Of a stretch of DNA of 40,663 bases, positions 25,059 through 33,123 are shown in pieces. Position numbers and translations under genes: made by a program. How positions within the stretch are numbered: position 1 is the first letter of the stretch; every line of letters begins with the position of its first letter. Origin of the DNA: an uncultured Acidimicrobiaceae bacterium (GTDB lineage: Bacteria > Actinomycetota > Acidimicrobiia > Acidimicrobiales > Aldehydirespiratoraceae); contig CAJWHS010000014.1 of assembly GCA_913041415.1 (NCBI GenBank), positions 1 through 40,663 on the forward strand, given 5' to 3'. Below the pieces are notes generated by a model. The model was not told the DNA's origin. It ran no database searches and saw nothing but the letters and a program-made list of their open reading frames with translations.

Positions 25059-25790
25059 GTGACCACCATGACCGACCCAATCCTCGAAGGTTCCCGACCC
25101 CGAAACGACGCAACGAGGCATGCGGCGCGCACCGTCCTCACCGACGGGCGGTTCCCCAGCGGCGGTCATGCCCACTCAGCAGGCTTCGAAGCGGCCGCAA
25201 CGCTCGGTGATCTCGATCACCCAGACGAACTTGATCGCTTCCTTGATGGACGGCTCGCGACGACCGGCGCAACCGACGCCTGGCTGGTGGGGGCCATCAC
25301 AGCCCGAATCGCCAACAACACCATCGACTGGAAAGAGACTGACACCGAGGTGCAGGCCCGGATCATGTCGCCGGCGCTGCGCACCGTGTCACGCACGCTG
25401 GGCCGCCAATGGCTGCGCGCCGGGCGACGCATCTGGCCCGACCCGCTGCTCAACGAGGTCGGCCTTCCCAACAGCGGAAACCCCCACCAGGTCGCCGCGT
25501 TCGCAGCAGTCGCATCGGTTGCCGGCCTCTCTCCCACCGATGCCATCGCCGTCCATCTCCACCACCTAGTCTCGGCCGTCACCACCGCTGCGGTTCGCCT
25601 CCACGGGCTCGATCCGTTCACGGCACAACGTCACCATCTCGACGCGCTCGAACGCTGGCACCATCTCACTAAGGTCGGAGCCGCGGCGGGTATGACACCA
25701 TGGCGCGATCTCCCCGCTCCCTCGGGGCCAATGACCGACATCGCTGCTGAACGTCACGCCAGGATGAACGGCCGACTCTTTCAATCCTGA
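25059..25790 (+). CDS. ureF: urease accessory protein UreF
   Basis: UreF helps load nickel into apo-urease together with UreD and UreG and gates GTP hydrolysis by UreG. The all-helical 243-residue protein has the family phrase [18 protein letters not shown] near the N-terminus and [23 protein letters not shown] centrally. The C-terminal region includes [17 protein letters not shown]. The GTG start is nine bases after ureC; an internal ATG three codons on is equally possible. Confidence 0.92.
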   Translation: MTTMTDPILEGSRPRNDATRHAARTVLTDGRFPSGGHAHSAGFEAAATLGDLDHPDELDRFLDGRLATTGATDAWLVGAITARIANNTIDWKETDTEVQARIMSPALRTVSRTLGRQWLRAGRRIWPDPLLNEVGLPNSGNPHQVAAFAAVASVAGLSPTDAIAVHLHHLVSAVTTAAVRLHGLDPFTAQRHHLDALERWHHLTKVGAAAGMTPWRDLPAPSGPMTDIAAERHARMNGRLFQS

Positions 25791-25812
25791 ATCCGAAAGC
25801 TGGAGCAGACGC

Positions 25813-26490
25813 ATGGGCGCCGGACACGATCACCACGACCACCACGACCACCCCGCCCCGGTCAGCCCCGAAGGCCGGCCGCTTCGCATTGGCATCGGTG
25901 GTCCCGTCGGCAGCGGCAAGACCTCACTCGTAGCCGCACTGTGCAAGACACTGTCCGACGAGTTGAGTCTCGGCGTCATCACTAACGACATCTTCACCAG
26001 CGAAGACGCCGAAGCGCTCCGGTCCCAAGGCGTTCTCCCGACCGAGCGCATCGTCGCAGTGGAGACCGGGTGCTGCCCCCACACAGCGATCCGCGACGAC
26101 ATCTCGGCCAACCTCGACGCAGTGGAACAACTCGAGGCTCGGCTGGGCGACGTCGACGTCACCCTGGTCGAAAGCGGGGGTGACAACCTCACCGCGATCT
26201 TCAGCCGGGGGTTGGTCGACCGACAGATCTTCGTGATCGACACCGCTGGCGGCGATGACATTCCCCGCAAGGGCGGCCCCGGTGTTGCGACAGCCGACTT
26301 GTTAATCATCAACAAGATCGATCTCGCTCCTCATGTCGGTGCCGATGTCGAACGTATGCAGCGCGACGCGGCTGAACGTCGAACCGGTCCGGTCGAAGCG
26401 ACATCGGTGACTGCGCCGGGCGGAGTCGCGCAAATTGCGGCATGGATCCGAGTGGCCGTGCACGAATGGCACAACTCGGTGCCAAGCTGA
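25813..26490 (+). CDS. ureG: urease accessory GTPase UreG with His-rich N-terminus
   Basis: UreG is the SIMIBI-class GTPase that powers nickel insertion (225 aa). Walker A is GGPVGSGKT, followed by [15 protein letters not shown]. The metal site is the [13 protein letters not shown] motif, with [12 protein letters not shown] and the guanine motif NKIDL after it. The N-terminus [10 protein letters not shown] holds six His, suggesting nickel storage. No ureE gene is in the window, so this tail may take over part of its role. Confidence 0.96.
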   Translation: MGAGHDHHDHHDHPAPVSPEGRPLRIGIGGPVGSGKTSLVAALCKTLSDELSLGVITNDIFTSEDAEALRSQGVLPTERIVAVETGCCPHTAIRDDISANLDAVEQLEARLGDVDVTLVESGGDNLTAIFSRGLVDRQIFVIDTAGGDDIPRKGGPGVATADLLIINKIDLAPHVGADVERMQRDAAERRTGPVEATSVTAPGGVAQIAAWIRVAVHEWHNSVPS

Positions 26491-27203
26491 TGCTTGCGCA
26501 CGCCGCACTCGTCGCCGAGGCGCGCGAGGGGCGGCTGACCCTTCCGGTGTTGCGATCCGATCCGCCAATCCTGCTGCGTCCGACCGGCGACACAGTTCAC
26601 CTGGTCGGGGGGTCAGCCGGGCCGCTCGGTGGCGACCAGCTCCGGCTCGATGTGACGGTGCGGCGCAACGCGTGTCTGCGACTGCGAAGCGCTGCGGCGT
26701 CGGTAGTCCTGCCCGGTCCGACTGCGTCGAGCCTGCACCTCACCATCACCATCGAATCGGGTGGCCACCTCGACTGGCGACCCGAGCCAGCCGTTTCGGT
26801 GGCAGGCGGGAGCCATGAACAGGTGGTAGACGTGGAGCTTCAGGGGGACGCGACAATGGAGTGGACCGAGACGGTCGTCTTGGGCCGCAGTGGTGAACCC
26901 TCTGGCGATTGGAGTTCTCTCATGCGGGTGGTTCGAGACGGCGCAGTGGCCGTCCATCAACATCTTCGCGTCGGGCCAGACCACGTAGGTAGTGACGGCC
27001 CAGCAGTCATGGACGGCCGCCGGGTCTCGGCAGCGCGACTGATTGTCGGCTCCAGCGCCCGTCCCGACTGCGTCAGCGTGTCCGACACCGGAGCCTGGAC
27101 ACGGGTTGGCCTGGCCAGCGATATCGAGCAGACACAGGTCGTCAGCGACTCGGTTGCTGAAATTGTGGCCCTCCTCGACATCGGTTGCACGCCGGCGACA
27201 TGA
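26490..27203 (+). CDS. ureD: urease accessory protein UreD
   Basis: UreD (UreH) is the scaffold that binds apo-urease during nickel loading. Its conserved start SDPPILLRPTGDTVHLVGGSAGPLGGDQL is present, as is the later SVVLPGPTASSLHL. I place the start at the ATG at 26490, which shares one base with the ureG stop, giving 237 residues; ATGs at 26466 or 26442 are alternatives. The order ureABCFGD places it last, whereas many clusters begin with ureD. Its stop overlaps the ATG of the amidohydrolase that follows (ATGA). Confidence 0.9.
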   Translation: MLAHAALVAEAREGRLTLPVLRSDPPILLRPTGDTVHLVGGSAGPLGGDQLRLDVTVRRNACLRLRSAAASVVLPGPTASSLHLTITIESGGHLDWRPEPAVSVAGGSHEQVVDVELQGDATMEWTETVVLGRSGEPSGDWSSLMRVVRDGAVAVHQHLRVGPDHVGSDGPAVMDGRRVSAARLIVGSSARPDCVSVSDTGAWTRVGLASDIEQTQVVSDSVAEIVALLDIGCTPAT

Positions 27204-28567
27204 CATCGAAGCCAGCAACCCTTTTGCGCGGCACGGTCATCACCGTCGATCCCGATCGGCGGGTGATCGACGACGGCGGAGTCGTTGTAACCGGCGAAAC
27301 GATTAGCGCCGTCGGCCCATTTTCGGCAGTCCGCGCCGACTACCCAGCGGCAACGACCGTTGGGGACTCGCGCGACCTCGTTGTTCCTGGCTTCATCAAC
27401 GGTCATCAGCATCTAACTGGGGACCGCCTCCTGCAGTCGACAATCCCCGACGATCTGGAACCGGGAGCGGCGATCTTTGAGTGGGCGGTCCCGCTCCACG
27501 CCAGCCACACCCCCGACGATGACGAACTGTCTGCGACCCTGGCGCTGGTTGAGAGCCTTGGGAGCGGGATCACCACCACCGTCGAGGCCGGCACCGTTGC
27601 CCATCCCGACCGGGTTGCGGCAGCGGCGCGACGGGTTGGGGCCCGTATCACCCTCGGCACCTGGGGCTGGGACGTCGAAGAGGGGCCGTTCGCAGCGCCA
27701 GCGGATGAGGTCTTGGACCGTCAGCGGATGGTGATCGAACGCGACGAAGGGCCGTTGGTCACGCCATGGGTGACCCTCGTCGGGCACGACCTCATGTCCG
27801 ACGCACTGGCCACTGGCGCATCGGCGCTGGCCCGGGAACACAACACAGGGTTGACGTTTCATCTCTCGCCGAGCGTCAGCGATGGAGAGCAGTATCTCGC
27901 CCGGACCGGGCTGCGTCCGGCAGTGCACCTGCGGCAGCTGGGGGTGTTGGGACCCCACGTGCTGATCGGCCATGGCGTGCACATCGATGACGATGAACTC
28001 GAGGCAATCCTTGAAACCGACACGGCAGTCGCCGCCTGCCCGTGGGCGTACCTTCGACTCGGGCAGGGTACGACCCGCGCCTTTCGTCACCTCGATCTCT
28101 GGCTTGGCGGTGGGCGGTTGGCGATCGGGTGCGACACCGAGAACGCCGGTGACGCGATCGACGCAGTACGGGCTGCCGCCCTGTTCGCTGGCCTTGCGAA
28201 AGACGTTCCGATGGACCCAACAGTTTTCACGGCCCATCACGCTCTGGAGCTGCTGACCCGTCGAGGTGCAGAGGCAATCGGCATGGGGGAACAGATCGGC
28301 TCGATTGAGGTCGGCAAGCAGGCCGACCTCGTCATGATCGATCGGCGCGGGCCGGCGTGGGTGCCGGTATCGAGCGATCCGGTGCTCCAACTCGTTTGGA
28401 AGGGTGTGGCGGGTTCGGTTCGTGACGTCTGGATCGCCGGTAGTCGAGTGGTCACCGATGGGTCTTCGACTCGCGTGGACATCGAGACAATCACCGTCGA
28501 GGCTCATCGGGCCGCCGTGTCGCTAGCCGAACGTAGCGGTGTTCGCCCTGCCCCCCGTTGGGACTAG
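27200..28567 (+). CDS. ATZ/TRZ-type amidohydrolase, coupled to urease
   Basis: This amidohydrolase superfamily enzyme (455 aa) is related to guanine, S-adenosylhomocysteine and triazine deaminases. Its metal motif is GFINGHQHLTGD, a later His is in LIGHGVHIDDDEL and the catalytic Asp is in AIGCDTENAGD. After the third metal His it reads FHLSPSVSD, whereas deaminases usually have a Glu about three residues later. The position expected to read HCP is AACPW. It resembles the second amidohydrolase at 30657-32045. The ATG overlaps the ureD stop, so it is made with urease. An enzyme that releases urea or ammonia from a ring compound would fit, but this is inference. Confidence 0.85.
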   Translation: MTSKPATLLRGTVITVDPDRRVIDDGGVVVTGETISAVGPFSAVRADYPAATTVGDSRDLVVPGFINGHQHLTGDRLLQSTIPDDLEPGAAIFEWAVPLHASHTPDDDELSATLALVESLGSGITTTVEAGTVAHPDRVAAAARRVGARITLGTWGWDVEEGPFAAPADEVLDRQRMVIERDEGPLVTPWVTLVGHDLMSDALATGASALAREHNTGLTFHLSPSVSDGEQYLARTGLRPAVHLRQLGVLGPHVLIGHGVHIDDDELEAILETDTAVAACPWAYLRLGQGTTRAFRHLDLWLGGGRLAIGCDTENAGDAIDAVRAAALFAGLAKDVPMDPTVFTAHHALELLTRRGAEAIGMGEQIGSIEVGKQADLVMIDRRGPAWVPVSSDPVLQLVWKGVAGSVRDVWIAGSRVVTDGSSTRVDIETITVEAHRAAVSLAERSGVRPAPRWD

Positions 28568-28568
28568 G

Positions 28569-28584
28569 GGCAAGGGCTCTTGCC
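28569..28584 (+). terminator. hairpin at the end of the urease operon
   Basis: GGCAAG, the loop GGCT and CTTGCC form a perfect 6-bp stem starting two bases after the amidohydrolase stop. It lies between convergent genes and has no T-run. Confidence 0.4.
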
Positions 28585-28608
28585 TGAGCCCAGCAATTGA
28601 AGAGCCGC

Positions 28609-29634
28609 TCAGCGTCCAGCCAGGATGCCAGCGCGCCCGAACCCATCGATCGTTTCCGCCAACCCTTGATACATCGACGGCCGGATGACAGCTGCGAGGT
28701 TCAAGCTGACCGAGGTGAAGCCAAGGTCGGCAACGGCTTGGAGTTGCTCGACGACGTCGCTCGGACTGCCTACGACTGCGTAGCGGGTGATCCAGTCAGG
28801 TGGCACGAGATCGAACAGTTCCGGATCGTCGTACCGACCCAGGTCGAAGTACCAGCCGGTGCTGCGAGCCAGCGCAGCGTCGATCGCTTCGAGCCGGTCC
28901 TCGCCCAGCTCGTCGGGACGGATGATGGCCAGATAGTGCGCGACATAACGCACGACACTGTTACGAGCCAGTTCGGCATCGTCGGAAACACACAACGTCA
29001 ACCGGGGAGCGACCTCGACGCTGCCAGATTCTCGCCCAGCCCGCTGCTCGCCTTCTGCGAGCCAGCTGCGGTACTGGTCCGCCATCGGCGACGTGATGTG
29101 ACGAGCGCCGACCAACGCAATGTCAGCCAGCTCCCCAGCCAAGCGCATTATCTGGGGGCTGCGCGTACCGACCGAGATCGGCACCGGCGCAATTGGTGGC
29201 CGAAACAGCTGACCACGAGCTGCAAACACTTCTCCGACCCGATCAACCTGTGCGCCTGACAAGAGGTCCCGAATGGCGGTGATCGCTTCTCGCAAAGTTC
29301 GAACGGGACGCTCGTACTCGACGGCCAAATCCTCGAGGCCAGCACCGACCCCGATGCCTAGAAAGGCACGGCCGTTGCTGATTTCTTGCAACGTCGCCAC
29401 CATCGCTGCGAGCACGACGGGGTGCCGGGTGTAGGGGTTGGTGACCATCGAGCCGATGTGGATCCGTTCAGTTGCGGCCGCGATCAGTCCCTGCAGAACG
29501 AAACAATCCGACCAGAACACCACGTCAGAGATCCCGAGGCGATCGAAGCCAACGTATTCAGTCTGTTGGGCGAGTGCTACAACGTCTCCAGCAGCCATAC
29601 CCGGGGTGATCTCAGCCTCGATCGTCTCGAACAC
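28609..29634 (-). CDS. LLM-class F420/flavin-dependent oxidoreductase
   Basis: This luciferase-like TIM-barrel oxidoreductase (341 aa) is probably F420-dependent. EYVGFDRLGISDVVFWSDCFV, IHIGSMVTNPYTRHPVV and NGRAFLGIGVGAGLEDLAV are typical of the actinobacterial F420 group. The C-terminus includes YAVVGSPSDVVEQLQAVAD. The GTG start (29634) lies five bases after the stop of the 2OG oxygenase gene. It ends an operon of amidohydrolase, 2OG oxygenase and LLM. The reaction is unknown. The other LLM in this window (12706) belongs to a different subgroup. Confidence 0.88.
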   Translation of the reverse strand: MFETIEAEITPGMAAGDVVALAQQTEYVGFDRLGISDVVFWSDCFVLQGLIAAATERIHIGSMVTNPYTRHPVVLAAMVATLQEISNGRAFLGIGVGAGLEDLAVEYERPVRTLREAITAIRDLLSGAQVDRVGEVFAARGQLFRPPIAPVPISVGTRSPQIMRLAGELADIALVGARHITSPMADQYRSWLAEGEQRAGRESGSVEVAPRLTLCVSDDAELARNSVVRYVAHYLAIIRPDELGEDRLEAIDAALARSTGWYFDLGRYDDPELFDLVPPDWITRYAVVGSPSDVVEQLQAVADLGFTSVSLNLAAVIRPSMYQGLAETIDGFGRAGILAGR

Positions 29635-29639
29635 GTCTC

Positions 29640-30632
29640 TTAGTCCAGCATCGCCATCGACTTAGCGGTGATCCACTCTCCGGCCACGACCGGCTCGTAA
29701 TGGGCGGGATGAAATTCATCGATCGTTGTAGGGATCGTTTCGATCACCGCCCCAAACGATGGTTGGAAGAAGAATGGGACCGATACGCGATCTCGTTGAG
29801 CTGCGGCCCCCTCAGGGATCACGACTCGGTGCAGTGTCGACACCCACTGGTCGTTGGTCCAGCGGGCCATGAGGTCGCCGAGATTCACAACGAAGGAGTT
29901 CTCCAAGAGCGGCACGTCGTGCCAGATCCCGTCGAGCGAGATCTGCAAGCCGGGAATCTGTTCGACTGAGATGATCGTGAAGGCCCCATAATCGGTGTGT
30001 GCCCCTCGCCGCAGCTGTCCTGCGTGCAAGTCAACAGCGACGGGCGGATACCAATTGGCCAGCAACAAGGAGGTGTGGTCGGCGATCTTATCGTCGAACC
30101 AGGTGTCGGGAAGATCAAGGGCGGCGGCAAACAGCGGCAGCATTGCGCGACTCAACGCTTCGAGCTCGGCGTAGTAGGCCTCGAAGGCAGGGCGCAGCTC
30201 GGGTGGAGATGCCGGCCAAAGATTCTCCAAGAAGATCGGCTCGTAACCGGCGACCGTTGCCCGGTTTCGCACGACCGGATCGTCGAACCCGCTGATGTTG
30301 AACGACTCGCACAGGTCGGGCGGGGTGGCATCGTCGCCCAAGGTCGATGCTAACGACGTGGTGTCGAGCCCGAGATAACCGCGGAAGTCGAATGGCCCCG
30401 GAGGCGCAACCGCCGACTTCTCCTCATTTGGCAGGTTGAAGAATCCTCGGGCAGCGTCGACGACAGCATCGATCAGGGAGCTGTCAATCCCGTGGCCAGT
30501 GATGACCAGAAAGCCATGTTCTCGGCTTGCCTGATCGATTGCAGCCGCACACGCGGCTCGAGCTGTCAGTTCTCCGCCGAGGGCCTGCGCAAGATCGATG
30601 GTAGGGACGGGAGCGACAGGTGCATCGCTCAT
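29640..30632 (-). CDS. isopenicillin N synthase-like 2OG-Fe(II) oxygenase
   Basis: This is a non-haem iron oxygenase of the DIOX/IPNS branch (330 aa). The N-terminal domain reads PTIDLAQALGG and HGFLVITGHGIDSSLI. The catalytic core has GAHTDYGAF with the His-x-Asp pair, the distal His in STLHRVV and the 2OG-binding R-x-S in RDRVSVPFF. All catalytic residues are present. A strong ribosome site, GAGGAGGT, precedes the ATG. Relatives include IPNS, ethylene-forming enzymes and many plant dioxygenases, so the substrate cannot be named. It sits between the second amidohydrolase (24 bases upstream) and the LLM gene. Confidence 0.9.
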   Translation of the reverse strand: MSDAPVAPVPTIDLAQALGGELTARAACAAAIDQASREHGFLVITGHGIDSSLIDAVVDAARGFFNLPNEEKSAVAPPGPFDFRGYLGLDTTSLASTLGDDATPPDLCESFNISGFDDPVVRNRATVAGYEPIFLENLWPASPPELRPAFEAYYAELEALSRAMLPLFAAALDLPDTWFDDKIADHTSLLLANWYPPVAVDLHAGQLRRGAHTDYGAFTIISVEQIPGLQISLDGIWHDVPLLENSFVVNLGDLMARWTNDQWVSTLHRVVIPEGAAAQRDRVSVPFFFQPSFGAVIETIPTTIDEFHPAHYEPVVAGEWITAKSMAMLD

Positions 30633-30656
30633 GGGGACCTCCTCATTCAGTGACGA

Positions 30657-32045
30657 TTAGTACACGGGGTACTTCGCCTTGTCGGGTAGACCGGATCGAG
30701 CAGTGATGGCCTCGCCGGCCTGCTGTGCAGCGGCATACAGGGCTTCTTCATCGACCGTGGTCATCGTTCCATCTTCGACGACGATTTGACCGTCGCACAC
30801 CACTGTGTGGACGCCACGACCGTCCGCTGACCAAACGAGCTGATTCATTACGTTGAGCAGCGGTCGCCATTCCGGGCGGTCGGTGTCGTGAAGCACCACG
30901 TCGGCTTTTTTGCCCGGTTCGAGCGAGCCAATCTGGTCTTCGAGCCTCAGAGCCTTCGCCCCACCTAGCGTCGCCATTTCGTAGGCTTTTTCAGCCGGGA
31001 ACATCTGCGGATCCTGACGGGCGTCTTTGAATAGGCCGGCAACGAGATAGGTCGCCCGCATCAAATCCGAGTAGTTCGACGCGTTGTTGCCGTCGGTGCC
31101 GATGCCGAGATTCATGCCCGCCATCACCATCTCCGGCATTTTACCGACCTGGGTCACGCCGTAACTGACTTTGAGCGCAGTGGTCGGACAGTGGGCAACG
31201 CTGACGCCGGTTTCGGCCATCACCGCCAGCTCTTGATCGTCGACCTGCACGCAATGGGTGATGCATACGTCGTCGTCCAGCACACCGAGTTCGGCGAGGT
31301 GAACCATCGGACGCTGTCCGAACTCAGCAACGAAACCTTCAGGGTCGAGTTTTGCTGGCGACATGTGGAAGCTCATTCCGGTGCCATGTTCGGTTGCGAG
31401 TTCGCGACCGGCCTTCCACAGCGGATCCGACGCAGTAGTGTGGCCAACCAGAATCGACCAGGCCGACACTCGATCATTGCTTGTGCCGCGATGCTGTTCG
31501 AGCTGGTGTTGCAAGAACGCAATGGCCTGATCAGTGTCTTGCTTGTAGACCGACGGCTCAGGCGGAAGGTCCCATACCCACCGGCCAACCCTCCCGCGGA
31601 TTCCGACCTCGTTAAGGCCGTCGATGACCTCGTCGAGGAATCGAATGGTGCCAGCTTCGAGGAAGGACGTAGTACCTGACTTCAGCATCTCGACCGCAGC
31701 CAGCTGCCCTGAGAGGCGTTCCTCTTTTGCGGAATAGACCGAGTACAGCGGGCATAACCACATGAAGACGTTTTCTTCGAAGGGCGTGTCGTCGGGGACG
31801 TACCCGCGGGTGAGTGGCTCGCCGGTGATGTGAATGTGGGTGTTGACCAGACCAGGGGTGACCACAAAGCGGTCGCCTCCAACGGTTCGAGCGGCGTCGT
31901 ATCGGGCTTCTAAGTCGGCAGCTTTACCGACATCCACAATCTGTGATCCCCGCACTGCGACCGCGCCATCACGGATGATGTCTCGGGTCGCGTTCATCGT
32001 CACCACGTACCACCCCTTGATGAGAAGATCGATTGGTTCGTTCAT
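30657..32045 (-). CDS. ATZ/TRZ-type amidohydrolase, second paralogue
   Basis: This metal-dependent hydrolase (462 aa) has its first metal pair in PGLVNTHIHITGE. Later are CITHCVQVDDQEL, SVAHCPTTALKVSYG and the Asp in GIGTDGNNASNYSDL. Like the paralogue at 27200 it reads FHMSPAKLD where canonical deaminases carry a catalytic Glu. The C-terminus LVWSADGRGVHTVVCDGQIV is typical of the family. The start is the ATG at 32045 with AAGGGG upstream; the track start at 32114 adds 23 residues over the divergent promoter. It is the first gene of a three-gene operon with the 2OG oxygenase and the LLM enzyme. Confidence 0.88.
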   Translation of the reverse strand: MNEPIDLLIKGWYVVTMNATRDIIRDGAVAVRGSQIVDVGKAADLEARYDAARTVGGDRFVVTPGLVNTHIHITGEPLTRGYVPDDTPFEENVFMWLCPLYSVYSAKEERLSGQLAAVEMLKSGTTSFLEAGTIRFLDEVIDGLNEVGIRGRVGRWVWDLPPEPSVYKQDTDQAIAFLQHQLEQHRGTSNDRVSAWSILVGHTTASDPLWKAGRELATEHGTGMSFHMSPAKLDPEGFVAEFGQRPMVHLAELGVLDDDVCITHCVQVDDQELAVMAETGVSVAHCPTTALKVSYGVTQVGKMPEMVMAGMNLGIGTDGNNASNYSDLMRATYLVAGLFKDARQDPQMFPAEKAYEMATLGGAKALRLEDQIGSLEPGKKADVVLHDTDRPEWRPLLNVMNQLVWSADGRGVHTVVCDGQIVVEDGTMTTVDEEALYAAAQQAGEAITARSGLPDKAKYPVY

Positions 32046-32082
32046 GCGCTGCCCCTTTTTTGTCGCTCTCTGGACCCTTGCG

Positions 32083-32088
32083 TAAGGT
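32083..32088 (+). promoter_or_regulatory. putative leaderless -10 of the first Rieske gene
   Basis: TAAGGT is followed by six bases and an in-frame ATC at 32095, the position where other leaderless genes here have ATG or GTG. Confidence 0.45.
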
Positions 32089-32090
32089 AA
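32085..32090 (-). promoter_or_regulatory. putative -10 of the second amidohydrolase operon
   Basis: TACCTT on the minus strand shares its bases with the divergent TAAGGT. The ATG lies 39 nt away behind an AAGGGG ribosome site, so this transcript would have a leader. Confidence 0.35.
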
Positions 32091-32094
32091 GACC

Positions 32095-33123
32095 ATCAGA
32101 CCGCACCTCAACATAGTTCTTCACGATGCTTTCGACGAGTGTTGGTTTGCAGTTGCAACAAGTGCCGAGGTTGGCGCGGATCCGGTCGCTGTCATGTTGC
32201 GAAACCGGCCATACGTGCTTTGGAGAGACGCTGCTGGCAATCTGACCGCAACTGACGACCGGTGCAGCCATCGCGAAGCCAGACTCTCGAGAGGAACGCT
32301 CGAGCACGGGTGTCTCCGGTGCCCCTATCACGGGTGGACCTTTGATGGAACGGGCCATTGTATCGAGATCCCTTCATCAGGTGAAGGCGCCTCTATCCCA
32401 CCCTCTGCCCATCTCGTGAAACGGCCGGTTGAAGATCGCTATGGCCTCGTTTGGCTGTGCCCAGGGACTCCCCGACTGCCGATTCCAGTGCTTGATGTCG
32501 AGGAGCAAGCCGACTCGACCCGCCTTAACACAGGTATGCAGGTCTGGAACTGCTCAGCCACCCGAATGATCGACAACATGCTCGACCTTGCTCACTTTGC
32601 CTACACCCACGTGGGCACTTTTGGGAGCGAAGCCAACAAGCAGGTCGAGCGCTTCACCTTGACGCAGCTCGATGAGACATTCACCGGCTACGAGTACGAA
32701 GTCCTTGTAACCAATGAGGGCGACGCCAAGGCGATGTCTGGCACAGGTGAAGATCACGTCCGCATTGCGATGTCGACTGGGTTTGCCCTTCCCTTCTCGG
32801 TCCGGAGCACCATGCATTACGAGAACGGGATAAAACAGACCCTGTTCCAGACTGCGAGTCCTTCCATCTCGACGCCGGAAGGGACCGAGCAGAGCTATTT
32901 CACCTTTGTCCTGTGGCGCAATGACGATGTCATCGCAACTGGGAACGACATCGTGGATTTCGAACTCCAGGTGGCCCTTGAAGATCAGGCGATGCTCGAA
33001 GCGATCTCTGGGGAACTCACGATCGAACGCAGCGGTCTCGTCGATGTCCAGTCGGACAAGGCGTCAGCTCGTTGGCGACATCATCTCCGTGAGCTGATCG
33101 GCTACACCGACGCTGCCTCGTAG
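32095..33123 (+). CDS. Rieske non-haem iron oxygenase, apparently without a standard start codon
   Basis: This is the oxygenase component of a Rieske system, which hydroxylates or demethylates organic substrates. From the track ATG (32194) it has the Rieske motif CSHREARLSRG with LRCPYHGW and the iron triad NMLDLAHFAYTH. The frame is open upstream to 32086 and encodes DECWFAVATSAEVGADP, the conserved opening of the Rieske domain, so the ATG at 32194 lies inside the domain. There is no ATG, GTG or TTG in that stretch. The ATC at 32095 lies 6 nt after TAAGGT, giving 342 residues. A frameshift or sequencing error near the out-of-frame ATG at 32126 is the alternative. No reductase or ferredoxin gene is nearby. 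Confidence 0.8.
   Translation: MRPHLNIVLHDAFDECWFAVATSAEVGADPVAVMLRNRPYVLWRDAAGNLTATDDRCSHREARLSRGTLEHGCLRCPYHGWTFDGTGHCIEIPSSGEGASIPPSAHLVKRPVEDRYGLVWLCPGTPRLPIPVLDVEEQADSTRLNTGMQVWNCSATRMIDNMLDLAHFAYTHVGTFGSEANKQVERFTLTQLDETFTGYEYEVLVTNEGDAKAMSGTGEDHVRIAMSTGFALPFSVRSTMHYENGIKQTLFQTASPSISTPEGTEQSYFTFVLWRNDDVIATGNDIVDFELQVALEDQAMLEAISGELTIERSGLVDVQSDKASARWRHHLRELIGYTDAAS

Noticed and set aside
27413-28507. Minus-strand ORF of 364 aa
   Set aside because: It is antisense to the first amidohydrolase, which carries the HxH and Asp metal motifs.
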